Of a stretch of 64,000 nucleotides of DNA, positions 35,782-44,448 are shown in pieces. Below the pieces are notes generated by a model. It had not been told where the DNA came from. It was given only the letters and a program-made list of their open reading frames with translations, and did not search any database. Origin of the DNA: an uncultured Lachnospiraceae bacterium (GTDB taxonomy: Bacteria; Bacillota; Clostridia; Lachnospirales; Lachnospiraceae); assembly GCA_910584915.1 (NCBI GenBank), contig CAJUDM010000001.1, positions 305,592-369,591 of the forward strand. The letters are read 5' to 3'. A program made the translations under genes and the position numbers. The first letter of the stretch is position 1. Every line of letters starts with the position of its first letter.

Positions 35782-36045
35782 CTATTTCCATCTGTTGCTT
35801 CTGATATACTGCTCCAACAGTTCCTCTACCAGTTCATCCCTCTCCACCTTCATGATAAGGCTCCTCGCCCCCTGATGGTTCGTGATATATGTGGGATCCC
35901 CCGACATAATATAACCCACGATCTGATTTACCGGATTATAACCTTTTTCCGTCAAAGCATGGTACACGGTATCGAGAATGATCTTCGTCCCGTTCTCCGC
36001 TTCCGCTTCCACCTGAAAAAACCTTGTATTTCCAAAATCTTCCAT
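35782..36045 (-). CDS. ireB: IreB family regulatory phosphoprotein
   Basis: The 87-residue protein matches DUF965: YHALTEKGYNPVNQIVGYIMSGDPTYITNHQGARSLIMKVERDELVEELL. In Enterococcus IreB is phosphorylated by the IreK kinase and affects antimicrobial resistance. The N-terminal threonine phosphosite region is not obvious here: the start has FGNTRFFQ. It follows AGGAA. It is the first gene of the ruvX cluster. Confidence 0.9.
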   Translation of the reverse strand: MEDFGNTRFFQVEAEAENGTKIILDTVYHALTEKGYNPVNQIVGYIMSGDPTYITNHQGARSLIMKVERDELVEELLEQYIRSNRWK

Positions 36046-36147
36046 TTCCTGTACCCTTTATCCTGCTGCTGTCTTCTGGTATACTTTCTTATGAATGTCC
36101 ATTTTGCATCCTTTTCACATTTTACCCTAAATAATATGTAAAATCAA

Positions 36148-37542
36148 CTATTCCAGCCATAATAAATTATTGGGCGGCCTGTTGTCGGATGATCCGCTGT
36201 CTTCCGCGCCTCCCGCAAGCCTCCCGGCGCAGATCCTCCCCGAAAGGTCCTCCTCTGTTTTCTTTGCCGTCCTGATGTATTCTCCGGTATAGCCGACCTG
36301 GCACACAACGCCGTCTATCTCCTTTCTCTCCTCAAAAAGCACTTCAACGTTTTTCCCTATGTAGCTCCTTCTGAACTCTCCCGACTGCCTCCCGGCAAGC
36401 TCTAACAGGATCTCACTCCGCCTCTTTTTCACCGCCTCCGGCACCTGATCCTTCCTGCCCGCCGCCACGGTCCCCTCCCGTTTCGAATACTGGAAAACAT
36501 GCATTTCATAAAAGTTTACCCTCTCGAGAAATCTCCTTGTCCTCTCAAATTCCTCCTCCGTCTCCCCGGGAAATCCGACGATCACATCCGTCGTGATGGC
36601 GGGACGGTCAAACATCTCCCTGAGCAGCTCCGTTTTTTCCAAGTATTCCCCTGTTGTGTAATGTCTATTCATACGGACTAACGTTTCATCACAGCCACTC
36701 TGCAGGGACAGATGAAAATGATGACACAGCTTTTCTATCTCTCTCAGCCCTGCTGCAAACTCCGGCGTGATGATCCTGGGCTCCAGGGAACCCAGCCGGA
36801 TACGCACAAGCCCCTCCAGACAGTCAAGTTCCCGTAACAGTTCGAGCAGTCTCCCGCATGGGAAAGGCTCCCCGGGCGCGGGATTGTTCCTGCCGTCAAA
36901 GTCGAGTCCGTAGGAGCTGATGTGGATGCCTGTCAGCACGATCTCCTTAAAGCCCTTCCGCACCAGGCCCTGCACTTCCCTTATGATATCTTCCTTCCGC
37001 CTGCTCCTCACTCTGCCCCTCGCATATGGTATGATGCAGTAAGAGCAGAATTGGTTGCAGCCATCCTGAATTTTAATGCAGGCGCGGGTATGCCCTGTGG
37101 TATCTGTGAGTTGCATTTCCTCATACACCGCCTCCCCGCCGATGTCGATGACCGTCCTCCCGCCAAGCGTCTTATCCGTTCCGTCCTCCCCGCTTCGTTT
37201 ACTCAGATACTCCTCCAGGATTTCCGCCATATCCTTTTTACGATTGTTGCCGACCACAAGATCCACCGCCGCATCCGCCAGAACCTGTTTTGCCGCAGTC
37301 TGGACATAGCAGCCTGCCGCCACCACCACAGCCTCCGGATTTCTCTTCTTTGCCTGATGCAGCATCTGCCGGCTCTTTCTGTCGGCAATATTGGTGACGG
37401 AACAGGTATTGACAATGTAAATATCAGCCTTTTCATCAAACGGTACAACAAGAAAACCTTTTTCCCTCAGCTTTTGCCCAATAGCGTCCAATTCGTAAGA
37501 ATTGACCTTGCATCCGAGGTTGTGTAATGCCACGCGTTTCAT
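36148..37542 (-). CDS. mtaB: tRNA t6A37 methylthiotransferase MtaB
   Basis: The 464-residue radical-SAM protein has the N-terminal cluster cysteines (LGCKVNSYE, NTCSVT, GCYVQT), the radical-SAM motif DGCNQFCSYCIIPYARG, and a C-terminal TRAM domain (NVEVLFEERKEIDGVVCQVGYTGEYI). MtaB adds the methylthio group to t6A37 of tRNA. It is the last gene of the hrcA-dnaK synteny block in Bacillus; here thiI, a desulfurase and a small plus-strand gene come in between. Confidence 0.93.
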   Translation of the reverse strand: MKRVALHNLGCKVNSYELDAIGQKLREKGFLVVPFDEKADIYIVNTCSVTNIADRKSRQMLHQAKKRNPEAVVVAAGCYVQTAAKQVLADAAVDLVVGNNRKKDMAEILEEYLSKRSGEDGTDKTLGGRTVIDIGGEAVYEEMQLTDTTGHTRACIKIQDGCNQFCSYCIIPYARGRVRSRRKEDIIREVQGLVRKGFKEIVLTGIHISSYGLDFDGRNNPAPGEPFPCGRLLELLRELDCLEGLVRIRLGSLEPRIITPEFAAGLREIEKLCHHFHLSLQSGCDETLVRMNRHYTTGEYLEKTELLREMFDRPAITTDVIVGFPGETEEEFERTRRFLERVNFYEMHVFQYSKREGTVAAGRKDQVPEAVKKRRSEILLELAGRQSGEFRRSYIGKNVEVLFEERKEIDGVVCQVGYTGEYIRTAKKTEEDLSGRICAGRLAGGAEDSGSSDNRPPNNLLWLE

Positions 37543-37578
37543 CAGAAATTATTCCTTTATTTTTGTAATATTTTAGCC

Positions 37579-37607
37579 TTGACTTTTCTTCCTTCTCAAA
37601 GTAGACT
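37579..37607 (+). promoter_or_regulatory. Candidate promoter of the second HPr-like gene
   Basis: TTGACT (37579-37584), 17 bases, TAGACT (37602-37607). A hairpin with a GCAAGT/ACTTGC stem lies in the predicted leader (37630-37662). Confidence 0.5.
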
Positions 37608-37689
37608 AAGGGAACAGAGCATAGAATCTGCAAGTCGTTCTACCTGATACGATACTTGCATAATCCTGAATAAGAAGGAGGAATTACAT

Positions 37690-37920
37690 ATGAAAACTGT
37701 TAAAATTTCTTTAAACTCCATCGACAAAGTAAAATCCTTCGTAAACGAGATTACGAAATTTGAAAACGAGTTCGATCTGGTATCCGGCCGCTATGTTATT
37801 GACGCAAAATCGATCATGGGTATTTTCTCCCTGGATCTGTCCAAACCGATCGACCTGAACATTCACGCCGAAAAAGAGATGGATGAAATTATGGGCGTTT
37901 TACAGCCATATCTGATCTGA
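37690..37920 (+). CDS. HPr-like protein (Crh-like; no active-site histidine)
   Basis: The 76-residue protein aligns with HPr in its second half: DAKSIMGIFSLDLSKPIDLNIHAEK resembles the SIMGVMSLGI region with the regulatory serine. The N-terminal GIHARP motif is missing; the matching stretch is SIDKVKSFVNEI. This is the state of Bacillus Crh (regulatory serine kept, histidine lost), though Crh is usually described in bacilli. It starts after AAGGAGG and is transcribed alone with its own promoter and terminator. A paralogue lies at 25282-25518. Confidence 0.75.
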   Translation: MKTVKISLNSIDKVKSFVNEITKFENEFDLVSGRYVIDAKSIMGIFSLDLSKPIDLNIHAEKEMDEIMGVLQPYLI

Positions 37921-37963
37921 TGCCGTTTCATCCGATGTTTTGTACAGCATAAAAATACTTGCG

Positions 37964-37998
37964 AAACCGGGAGCATCCGCTTCCGGTTTTTACTTTTT
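37964..37998 (+). terminator. Terminator of the HPr-like gene
   Basis: AAACCGGGAGC pairs with GCTTCCGGTTT around ATCC, followed by TTTTTACTTTTTT on the plus strand. Confidence 0.8.
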
Positions 37999-38089
37999 TC
38001 ATCAGGGTATCACACTGCAACAGCCTGTCCTTATCTGTCTTTGCTGACTGCGCTGATACCAGGTCTGCCTTATTCGCGTTTTGGACAGC

Positions 38090-39289
38090 CTAATCCTGCC
38101 CGTCCGCGCTGACTGAGATCACCTCCCGCGTATCGAGCGCCGTCTGCACAAGTTCATCTATCCGCTCCCTCAGGTGCGTCTCATGCTTTTTAATGATAGC
38201 CAGACTCGGCTTTGTCACAGGATGTTTCGCCACAAAGATCGTACAGCAGTCCTCATAGGGCAGGACCGAAGTCTCATATGTATTGATCTTCTCCGCGATA
38301 TCCACGATATCCAGCTTGTCGAACGCGATCAGAGGCCTGTACACCGGCAGAGTACACACCTCGTTTGTCACAAGCAGCGATGCTGTCGTCTGGGAGGCAA
38401 CCTGTCCGATGGACTCCCCGGTGATCAGCCCGAGACAGCCATCCTCCTTTGCGAGCAGTTCAGCGATCCGCATCATATACCGGCGCATGATGATCGTCAG
38501 TTCATCGTGCGGGCACTTGTCATAAATATACATCTGGATATCTGTAAAATTGACCACATGAAGGCGAATCTCTCCCGCATATTTCGATACTTCCTTCGCG
38601 AGATCCACCACCTTCTGCTTTGCCCTTTCACTGGTGTAGGGAGGCGCATGAAAATACACCGCATCGATCTTCACGCCGCGCTTCGCGATCATATAGCCCG
38701 CCACCGGGGAATCGATGCCGCCGGAGAGCAGCAGCATCGCTTTTCCGGCCGTTCCGACCGGCATGCCGCCCGGCCCCGGTATCACGATCGAATACACATA
38801 AATATGCTCTCTGATCTCCACATTCAGCATCACCTCCGGTTTGTGCACATCCACCCGCATCTCCGGGAAAGCCTTTAAAAGGACTTCCCCAAGATCACAG
38901 TTGATCTCCATCGAGGATCTGGGATAGTTTTTTCTCGCACGGCGGGCATTCACCTTAAATGTCAGATGCCTGTCCGGGTATGCCTCGTCCATATATTTTA
39001 CGATATCTTCCCCCAGTTTCTCAAATCCCTCATCTTCCAGCTGGATCATCGGGCAGATATGGGACAGTCCGAATACTCTCTTTAAATTTTCTACCACTTC
39101 ATCATAGTCATATGTATCCGATACCACATCTGCGTAGATGCGCCCCTGCTCCTTCCTGACAGAAAAATCACCCTCGCAACGGCCGAGAGCATACCTGATC
39201 TGCCCCACCAGGGCGTCCTCGAACAGGTAGCGGTTACGGCCTTTGACGCCGATTTCAGCGTATTTCAACAAAAATGCTCTAAATTCCAT
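38090..39289 (-). CDS. thiI: tRNA 4-thiouridine synthase ThiI
   Basis: The 399-residue protein has a THUMP domain (about residues 60-165, KNYPRSSMEINCDLG) and the PP-loop MLLLSGGIDSPVAGYMIAKRG. There is no C-terminal rhodanese domain, which matches the Firmicutes form that receives sulfur from a dedicated cysteine desulfurase. That desulfurase is encoded just upstream (39520-40674) on the same strand. Function: 4-thiouridine at position 8 of tRNA; a thiamine role is less certain. Confidence 0.95.
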   Translation of the reverse strand: MEFRAFLLKYAEIGVKGRNRYLFEDALVGQIRYALGRCEGDFSVRKEQGRIYADVVSDTYDYDEVVENLKRVFGLSHICPMIQLEDEGFEKLGEDIVKYMDEAYPDRHLTFKVNARRARKNYPRSSMEINCDLGEVLLKAFPEMRVDVHKPEVMLNVEIREHIYVYSIVIPGPGGMPVGTAGKAMLLLSGGIDSPVAGYMIAKRGVKIDAVYFHAPPYTSERAKQKVVDLAKEVSKYAGEIRLHVVNFTDIQMYIYDKCPHDELTIIMRRYMMRIAELLAKEDGCLGLITGESIGQVASQTTASLLVTNEVCTLPVYRPLIAFDKLDIVDIAEKINTYETSVLPYEDCCTIFVAKHPVTKPSLAIIKKHETHLRERIDELVQTALDTREVISVSADGQD

Positions 39290-39519
39290 ATTTTCCCTTT
39301 CTCAAAACGTCCGTTTCAACCGATGCCGTCCCTGCGCCGCCGGCACACAGTTCCGCGGATTCATCAGACAGTCATGCCGCACGGCTGCCATCTTCATGAT
39401 CCGCGGAAGTGAGACACCCTGCAGCAAACTGCGGGGTATCACGGCCGAAACACGGCGATCACCAGATGCCGGCTCTGGGCGGTTTTAAACACCATCATCC
39501 GGCTCATCGCCCGCAGGGT

Positions 39520-40674
39520 TCAATATCTCGAATATCTCCGCAGCAGCGGTACGATTTCATGCAGCGTGTGCAAAGTATACACTATTTCCTCCTCGGTTGT
39601 AAAGAGGGAAAGGCTGAAACGCAATGTCGATTCCAGCAGAGGCCGCTCCACACCGATCGCTTTCAGCGTTTCCGACGGGCGTGGATGCTTTGCGGCGCAG
39701 GCGCTTCCTGCCGACACACAGATTCCCTTATCCTCCAGCGCGTGCAGAAGCACCTCGCTCCTGACACCGCGGAAAGATATGCTCACCACATGGGGAGCGC
39801 CTTCCCTGCCGGGGCAGCCGTTTATCTGGATATTCCTGATGTCGGAGACTCCCTCGATCAGCTTTTCCCTCAGGCTGTACATCCGCTCCGCATCCTCATC
39901 CAGGTTTTCGTATATTTTCTGGCTTGCCAGTCCAAGCCCTGCTATGGCGGGCACATTCTCCGTGCCGGAACGTATTCCCTTCTGCTGTCCGCCGCCGAAG
40001 ACGATGGGATGAAGCTTTACCTTCTCACCCACATATAAAAATCCGATTCCCTTCGGGCCATGGATCTTATGCCCGCTCACCGAGAGCAGGTCGATATACA
40101 TTTTCTTCGGGAAAATACGGAACTTTCCAAAGCCCTGCACCGCATCCACATGGAACAGCGTCCGGGGATTCATCCTTTTGATCAGTGCTCCAATCTCCGC
40201 TACAGGCTGCAGTGCACCGATCTCATTGTTGGTATGCATGACAGATACAAGGATGGTGTCCTGTCTGATGCTCTTTTGCAGATCCTCCAGCCTGATCCTT
40301 CCCGTATTGTCCACCGGAAGATATGTCACCTTGAATCCCTGCTGTTCCAGATATTCCATTGTCTTGAGCACTGCCGGATGTTCTATCCGGGTGGTGATCA
40401 GATGAGAACCGCTGCGCCTGTTCGCCATAGCCGCACCGATCAGTGCCAGATTATCCGCCTCTGTGCCGCCAGAGGTGAAAATAATCTCCTTCTCATTCAC
40501 TTTCAGCTGTTTTGCGATCTGTTCTTTTGCATGTTTCACATACAGTTCCGCCTGTACGCCTTTAAAATGCATACTGGAAGGATTTCCATAATCTTCCAGC
40601 ATGATCTTTGTCATAAGATCCGCCACTTCCGGGAAGACGCGGGTAGTCGCCGAATTATCCAGATATACTTCCAT
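39520..40674 (-). CDS. Cysteine desulfurase (NifS/IscS-like)
   Basis: The 384-residue protein has the PLP lysine in SVSGHKIHGPKGIGFLYV, the HVDAVQGFG motif and the active-site loop with Cys in CVSAGSACAAKHP. It moves sulfur from cysteine to an acceptor. The neighbouring thiI gene, 230 bases downstream, makes it the likely sulfur donor for 4-thiouridine. The 230-base gap shows an inverted repeat (TTCCGCGGA at 39350-39358, TCCGCGGAA at 39399-39407) but no gene. Confidence 0.93.
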   Translation of the reverse strand: MEVYLDNSATTRVFPEVADLMTKIMLEDYGNPSSMHFKGVQAELYVKHAKEQIAKQLKVNEKEIIFTSGGTEADNLALIGAAMANRRSGSHLITTRIEHPAVLKTMEYLEQQGFKVTYLPVDNTGRIRLEDLQKSIRQDTILVSVMHTNNEIGALQPVAEIGALIKRMNPRTLFHVDAVQGFGKFRIFPKKMYIDLLSVSGHKIHGPKGIGFLYVGEKVKLHPIVFGGGQQKGIRSGTENVPAIAGLGLASQKIYENLDEDAERMYSLREKLIEGVSDIRNIQINGCPGREGAPHVVSISFRGVRSEVLLHALEDKGICVSAGSACAAKHPRPSETLKAIGVERPLLESTLRFSLSLFTTEEEIVYTLHTLHEIVPLLRRYSRY

Positions 40675-40858
40675 GTTCCATCGTTCTCCTGTTTCCTGTC
40701 TGTATCTCTCAGTTCAGCCCTGCGCAGATGCCTCTCTGAAACGATGCCGTCCGCTTAAAGTCTCAGCCGGCCGGTATTCCGGCTTTCGCAATCTGTTTAT
40801 CAGCGGCATCGGTCCAATACAATCATTTTCCGTCTTATATCTTATTCTATGTATATGT

Positions 40859-40882
40859 CGAAAAAAGGTACGCCTTTTTTCG
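40859..40882. terminator. Bidirectional terminator
   Basis: CGAAAAAAGG pairs with CCTTTTTTCG around four bases, with the A/T tracts giving a T-tail in both directions. It separates the desulfurase from the rsmE-prmA unit. Confidence 0.65.
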
Positions 40883-40889
40883 AGTTTAC

Positions 40890-41054
40890 CATGAAAGCCC
40901 CGGACGGCGGCTGTGTGGATGAGCGCATATATGCGCACAGCCATACAGACATCGGACGGGCAAGCCTGTATGAGTATGCTGGGCGATAGCCCGGAATACG
41001 AATACAGGCGGCGATTGCGGGAGCGCCAAAGGCGCGGAGCAATCGGCTTTCATG
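40890..41054. other. Multi-hairpin intergenic element B (cloverleaf)
   Basis: A perfect 10-bp closing stem (CATGAAAGCC 40890-40899, GGCTTTCATG 41045-41054) encloses three two-layer arms: 40909-40942, 40964-41009 and 41012-41045. Each arm holds a second inner stem (GCGCATATATGCGC; GGGC-GCCC; GCGCC-GGCGC). CCGGACGGCG stands as a direct repeat at 40900-40909 and 41099-41108. The stretch 40675-41109 holds no gene. Compare elements at 22581-22756 and 45363-45489. Confidence 0.6.
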
Positions 41055-41109
41055 CCCTGGCGGTGCGATGCCTGCACATGCAGGTTTGGTCAACAATACC
41101 GGACGGCGA

Positions 41110-41847
41110 TTATTCAAGGTGATACATCAACCAGGAGAGCACTGTGATCGCCGCCGTCTCCGTCCGCAGTATCCGCCTGCCCAACGTGACGGGGATTACG
41201 CCCGCTCCCTCCGCCTCCTCGATCTCAGCCTCCTCAAAGCCGCCCTCCGGTCCGATAAAAACGGCGATCCTCTGCCCCGGCTCCACTGAATCCAGGATCT
41301 TCCTCGTCCCGGACATATTTTCCGCCTGCTCATAGGGAATCAGCTTTACATCCATGCCCGCCGCATAGGACAGCGCCTGTGAAAACTGCATCACTTCATG
41401 CACACGGGGTATGATCCTTCTGCCGCTCTGTTTCGCTGCCGCCTCCGAGATGCCCTGCCATCTCTGCACTCTGCTCTTTTGTTTTTTCTCATCCAGCTTT
41501 ACAACGCAGCGCCTGCACGCCACCGGCACGACTTCAAAACATCCAAGCTCCACCGCTTTCTGCAGGATCAGTTCCATCTTGTCCCCTTTGGGCAGCCCCT
41601 GAAACAGAAATATCTTCGAAGGCAGTTCCGCATCCGCCTCCTCTGCGGATAACATACGGCAGTAAACAGCGTCTTCCTCAAGCTTTTGTATCTCACAGAG
41701 ATATTTTCTGCCCTCCGCCTCACTGACGGCGGCTATCTTCTCTCCTGCGCGCATGCGGAGTACATTTTTAATATGATTGACATCAGAGCCTGTGATCGTG
41801 ATCTGTCCGCCCTGTATGCCGGATGGTTCTATAAAAAACTGATACAT
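41110..41847 (-). CDS. rsmE: 16S rRNA (uracil(1498)-N(3))-methyltransferase RsmE
   Basis: The 245-residue SPOUT protein begins YQFFIEPSG, has HIKNVLRMRAGE in the PUA-like domain, and the trefoil-knot motifs LQKAVELGCFEVVPV, FIGPEGGFEEAEIEEA and LGRRILRTETAA. It methylates 16S rRNA U1498. The ATG at 41847 follows AGGAG; a GTG two codons upstream is less likely. It follows prmA as in Bacillus. Confidence 0.95.
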   Translation of the reverse strand: MYQFFIEPSGIQGGQITITGSDVNHIKNVLRMRAGEKIAAVSEAEGRKYLCEIQKLEEDAVYCRMLSAEEADAELPSKIFLFQGLPKGDKMELILQKAVELGCFEVVPVACRRCVVKLDEKKQKSRVQRWQGISEAAAKQSGRRIIPRVHEVMQFSQALSYAAGMDVKLIPYEQAENMSGTRKILDSVEPGQRIAVFIGPEGGFEEAEIEEAEGAGVIPVTLGRRILRTETAAITVLSWLMYHLE

Positions 41848-41999
41848 CTGCACTCTCCTGTTCCAACTTCGCAGATACTCCAGCTCACAAACACTTCGCT
41901 TTCAGTTCGGTCCGTTCCAACTCACAAACGCTTCACCTTTTGTTCGTATCCCCCGCTTTCAGCCCTGCCTGTCCAAACTCCGCATCTGCCCTCACGGTC

Positions 42000-43010
42000 T
42001 CAGCGCTTCCTCGCCGTAATGCTCACCCACTCGCCCTGGCAGGTTACCTCCAGCACTTCAAGCCCCGCCTTTTCCACCGCTTCCCTGACGTATTCTTCCT
42101 TATCATCGATAATACCGGATGTAATATAGATACCGCCGGACTTTAACTGGTTCACGATGACCCGCGTTAAGGGAACAAGCACATCTGCCAGTATATTTGC
42201 CACAACAATGTCATAACAGCCATAGCCCGCTTTATCCTGCACCTCCTTCTCCGTGATGATATTGCCGATGATCAGTTCAAACAGTTCGGGGGAAATGTGG
42301 TTCGCTTCCAGATTTTCTTCCACCGCGGGTACCGCGCAGGGATCAAGATCCGTTCCCACTACCCTCTTCCCGCCGTACATCAGCGACAGGATGCCCAGAA
42401 TACCGCTGCCTGTCCCCACATCCAACAGCACCGTCTCCCCGGTCAGATACTTTCTGATCTGCCGGATACAGAGCTGAGTCGTCTCATGCATCCCCGTTCC
42501 GAATGCCGTCCCCGGATCGATATGCAGGATCTTTCGCTCTTTGTCCTCCGGTTTTACCTCCTCCCAGGACGGGATCACCAGAAGGTCATCTATATAAAAC
42601 TGATGGAAGTACTGCTTCCAGTTATTGATCCAGTCGATATCCTCGGTCTCATCCACCGCCACCTCCCCTTCACCGATGTCCATAAACTCCCGCAGCGTCT
42701 CCAGTTCCTCCTTCACACGGCAAAGGAGAATCTCCTCTTTTACATATATCTTCTCCACGCCAGAGGCGTCTGTCCGCGGGAGCAAAAGCCTTCCGTCGTC
42801 CGCCTCCTCCACAAAAAAACTGAGGTAAGCTATGCCGTCATCCTCTTCCCCCTCCGGCATGATATCCACAAACATCTGCTCCTTTTCCAGCGCTGTCAGC
42901 GGTACTTTATCCTCGATCTGAGCGCCTTCCAGCCCGATGTCATAAAGCGTGCTGATTATAATATCCTCCGCCTCCGTTGTCGTCTTTATCTTAAATTTTT
43001 TCCATTTCAT
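42000..43010 (-). CDS. prmA: Ribosomal protein L11 methyltransferase PrmA
   Basis: The 336-residue protein begins MKWKKFKIKTTTEAEDII and has LHIDPGTAFGTGMHETTQLC, the SAM site LLDVGTGSGILGILSLMYGG and DIVVANILADVLVPL. PrmA methylates ribosomal protein L11. The ATG at 43010 follows GGAGG; upstream codons are not conserved. In other Firmicutes it directly follows dnaJ; here a 3.8-kb plus-strand cassette lies between them. Confidence 0.95.
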   Translation of the reverse strand: MKWKKFKIKTTTEAEDIIISTLYDIGLEGAQIEDKVPLTALEKEQMFVDIMPEGEEDDGIAYLSFFVEEADDGRLLLPRTDASGVEKIYVKEEILLCRVKEELETLREFMDIGEGEVAVDETEDIDWINNWKQYFHQFYIDDLLVIPSWEEVKPEDKERKILHIDPGTAFGTGMHETTQLCIRQIRKYLTGETVLLDVGTGSGILGILSLMYGGKRVVGTDLDPCAVPAVEENLEANHISPELFELIIGNIITEKEVQDKAGYGCYDIVVANILADVLVPLTRVIVNQLKSGGIYITSGIIDDKEEYVREAVEKAGLEVLEVTCQGEWVSITARKR

Positions 43011-43176
43011 AATGAGCCTCCATTCCGGTTTTGAAGGTATCCATTCAGTGCGCCCCGTCCTCAATTATCCTTTTGTCTCCACTTCCACAGATACCTCTGC
43101 CTGTCTAGAATATCACATATTGTCTTTAAAAAGAAGCTGTCCGCTTAAAATGTCATTAAAATTTTCATTTTTCCTC

Positions 43177-43225
43177 TTGACACTTTTACTGTATCATTGT
43201 ATTATTCACTTAATACAGTGATACA
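43177..43225 (+). promoter_or_regulatory. Promoter and GntR operator of the ABC cassette
   Basis: TTGACA (43177-43182), 17 bases, TATTAT (43200-43205). A 15-bp inverted repeat (arms 43190-43204 and 43211-43225, one internal mismatch, 6-bp gap) covers the -10 region. It probably binds the GntR regulator encoded 123 bases downstream. Confidence 0.7.
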
Positions 43226-43348
43226 TTTTATCACATAACCGCTGTATCCCGAATGATATCAGAAACGGATCAACGCAGATCATACCGTGACAGTATGAGC
43301 GCAAAATAATGTTAAACAGCGCCAAAGCGCAGAAAGGAGCGTCAGAAA

Positions 43349-43753
43349 TTGGAAGGGACTCAGAATACTAAAATTCCTGCAAACAAGTGGAACCTGGCAT
43401 CGGACCGGCCTGTCTTTATCCAGATCATGGAGAAGCTGAAGCTGGACATTGTCACCGGATATTATCTGCCCGGTGATAAACTGCCTTCGGTCCGGGACCT
43501 TGCCGCCGAGGCGGCAGTGAACCCCAACACCATGCAGCGCGCCTTCTCGGAGTTAGAAAGAGAAGGACTGGTCTACACTCAACGCACAAACGGACGATTT
43601 ATTACGGAGGACACTGACTTGATCGACCTATTGAAACAGAAGATGGCACTCGACGCCATCTCCGGATTTTTAAAAAGTATGCAGCAGCTCGGCTTTTCCG
43701 GGGAGGATGCACTGCAACTGTTAAAAGAAGCTATAAAGGAGGAGAAAGAATGA
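43349..43753 (+). CDS. GntR-family regulator (YtrA subfamily)
   Basis: The 134-residue protein has a GntR winged helix (PVFIQIMEKLKLDIVTGYYLPGDKLPSVRDLAAEAAVNPNTMQRAFSELEREGLV) and only a short helical tail, the YtrA layout. Start is a TTG with AAGGAG nine bases upstream. Its end overlaps the ABC ATPase start (ATGA). Such regulators repress their own ABC exporter operon, often induced by cell-wall stress. Confidence 0.9.
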   Translation: MEGTQNTKIPANKWNLASDRPVFIQIMEKLKLDIVTGYYLPGDKLPSVRDLAAEAAVNPNTMQRAFSELEREGLVYTQRTNGRFITEDTDLIDLLKQKMALDAISGFLKSMQQLGFSGEDALQLLKEAIKEEKE

Positions 43754-44448
43754 ATACCCTGGTAACCTGTAAAGACCTGACAAAGGCTTACGGTAAAAAG
43801 ACTGCTTTAAACCGCGTCAGCCTTGAGATAGAGAGCGGCCATATCATCGGACTGCTGGGTCCCAACGGCAGCGGTAAAACTACCTTTATCAAACTGCTGA
43901 ACGGACTGCTCACCCCTACATCCGGTGAGATCTATGTCAAAAAGCTCCCGGTAGGCATTGAAAGCAAAAAGATCATTTCCTATCTGCCGGATCAGACCTA
44001 TTTAAATATGAACAATACTGTGCAGGAGGTGATCGATTATTTCAGCGCTTTCTACGCAGATTTTGATGCGGGGCGCGCATATCAGATGCTCGACTCCCTG
44101 CACATCAGTCCGAAGGACCGGCTGAAGACCATGTCCAAGGGCACAAAGGAAAAAGTGCAGCTTATCCTCGTGATGAGCAGAAGAGCGGAACTGTATGTGT
44201 TGGATGAACCGATCGCCGGCGTCGATCCCGCCACAAGAGATTATATTTTGCAGACCATTTTGACAAACTATGATCCCGACGCTTCCATTTTAATTTCAAC
44301 CCACCTGATATCCGATGTCGAAAACATTCTGGATCAGGTGATATTTATCAAAGAAGGAGAGATCTGTCTGCAGGCATCTGTGGACGATATCCGCATGCAG
44401 CATCAGAAATCCATCGATGCGCTGTTCAGGGAGGTATTTAAATGTTAG
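43750..44448 (+). CDS. ABC transporter ATP-binding protein
   Basis: The 232-residue single ABC domain has Walker A LLGPNGSGKTTF, the signature MSKGTKEKVQLI (a degenerate LSGGQ) and Walker B LYVLDEPIAGVDP. It overlaps both neighbours by four and seven bases. With the six-helix permease it forms an exporter of the YtrBCD/BcrAB-like type; substrate unknown. Confidence 0.9.
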   Translation: MNTLVTCKDLTKAYGKKTALNRVSLEIESGHIIGLLGPNGSGKTTFIKLLNGLLTPTSGEIYVKKLPVGIESKKIISYLPDQTYLNMNNTVQEVIDYFSAFYADFDAGRAYQMLDSLHISPKDRLKTMSKGTKEKVQLILVMSRRAELYVLDEPIAGVDPATRDYILQTILTNYDPDASILISTHLISDVENILDQVIFIKEGEICLQASVDDIRMQHQKSIDALFREVFKC

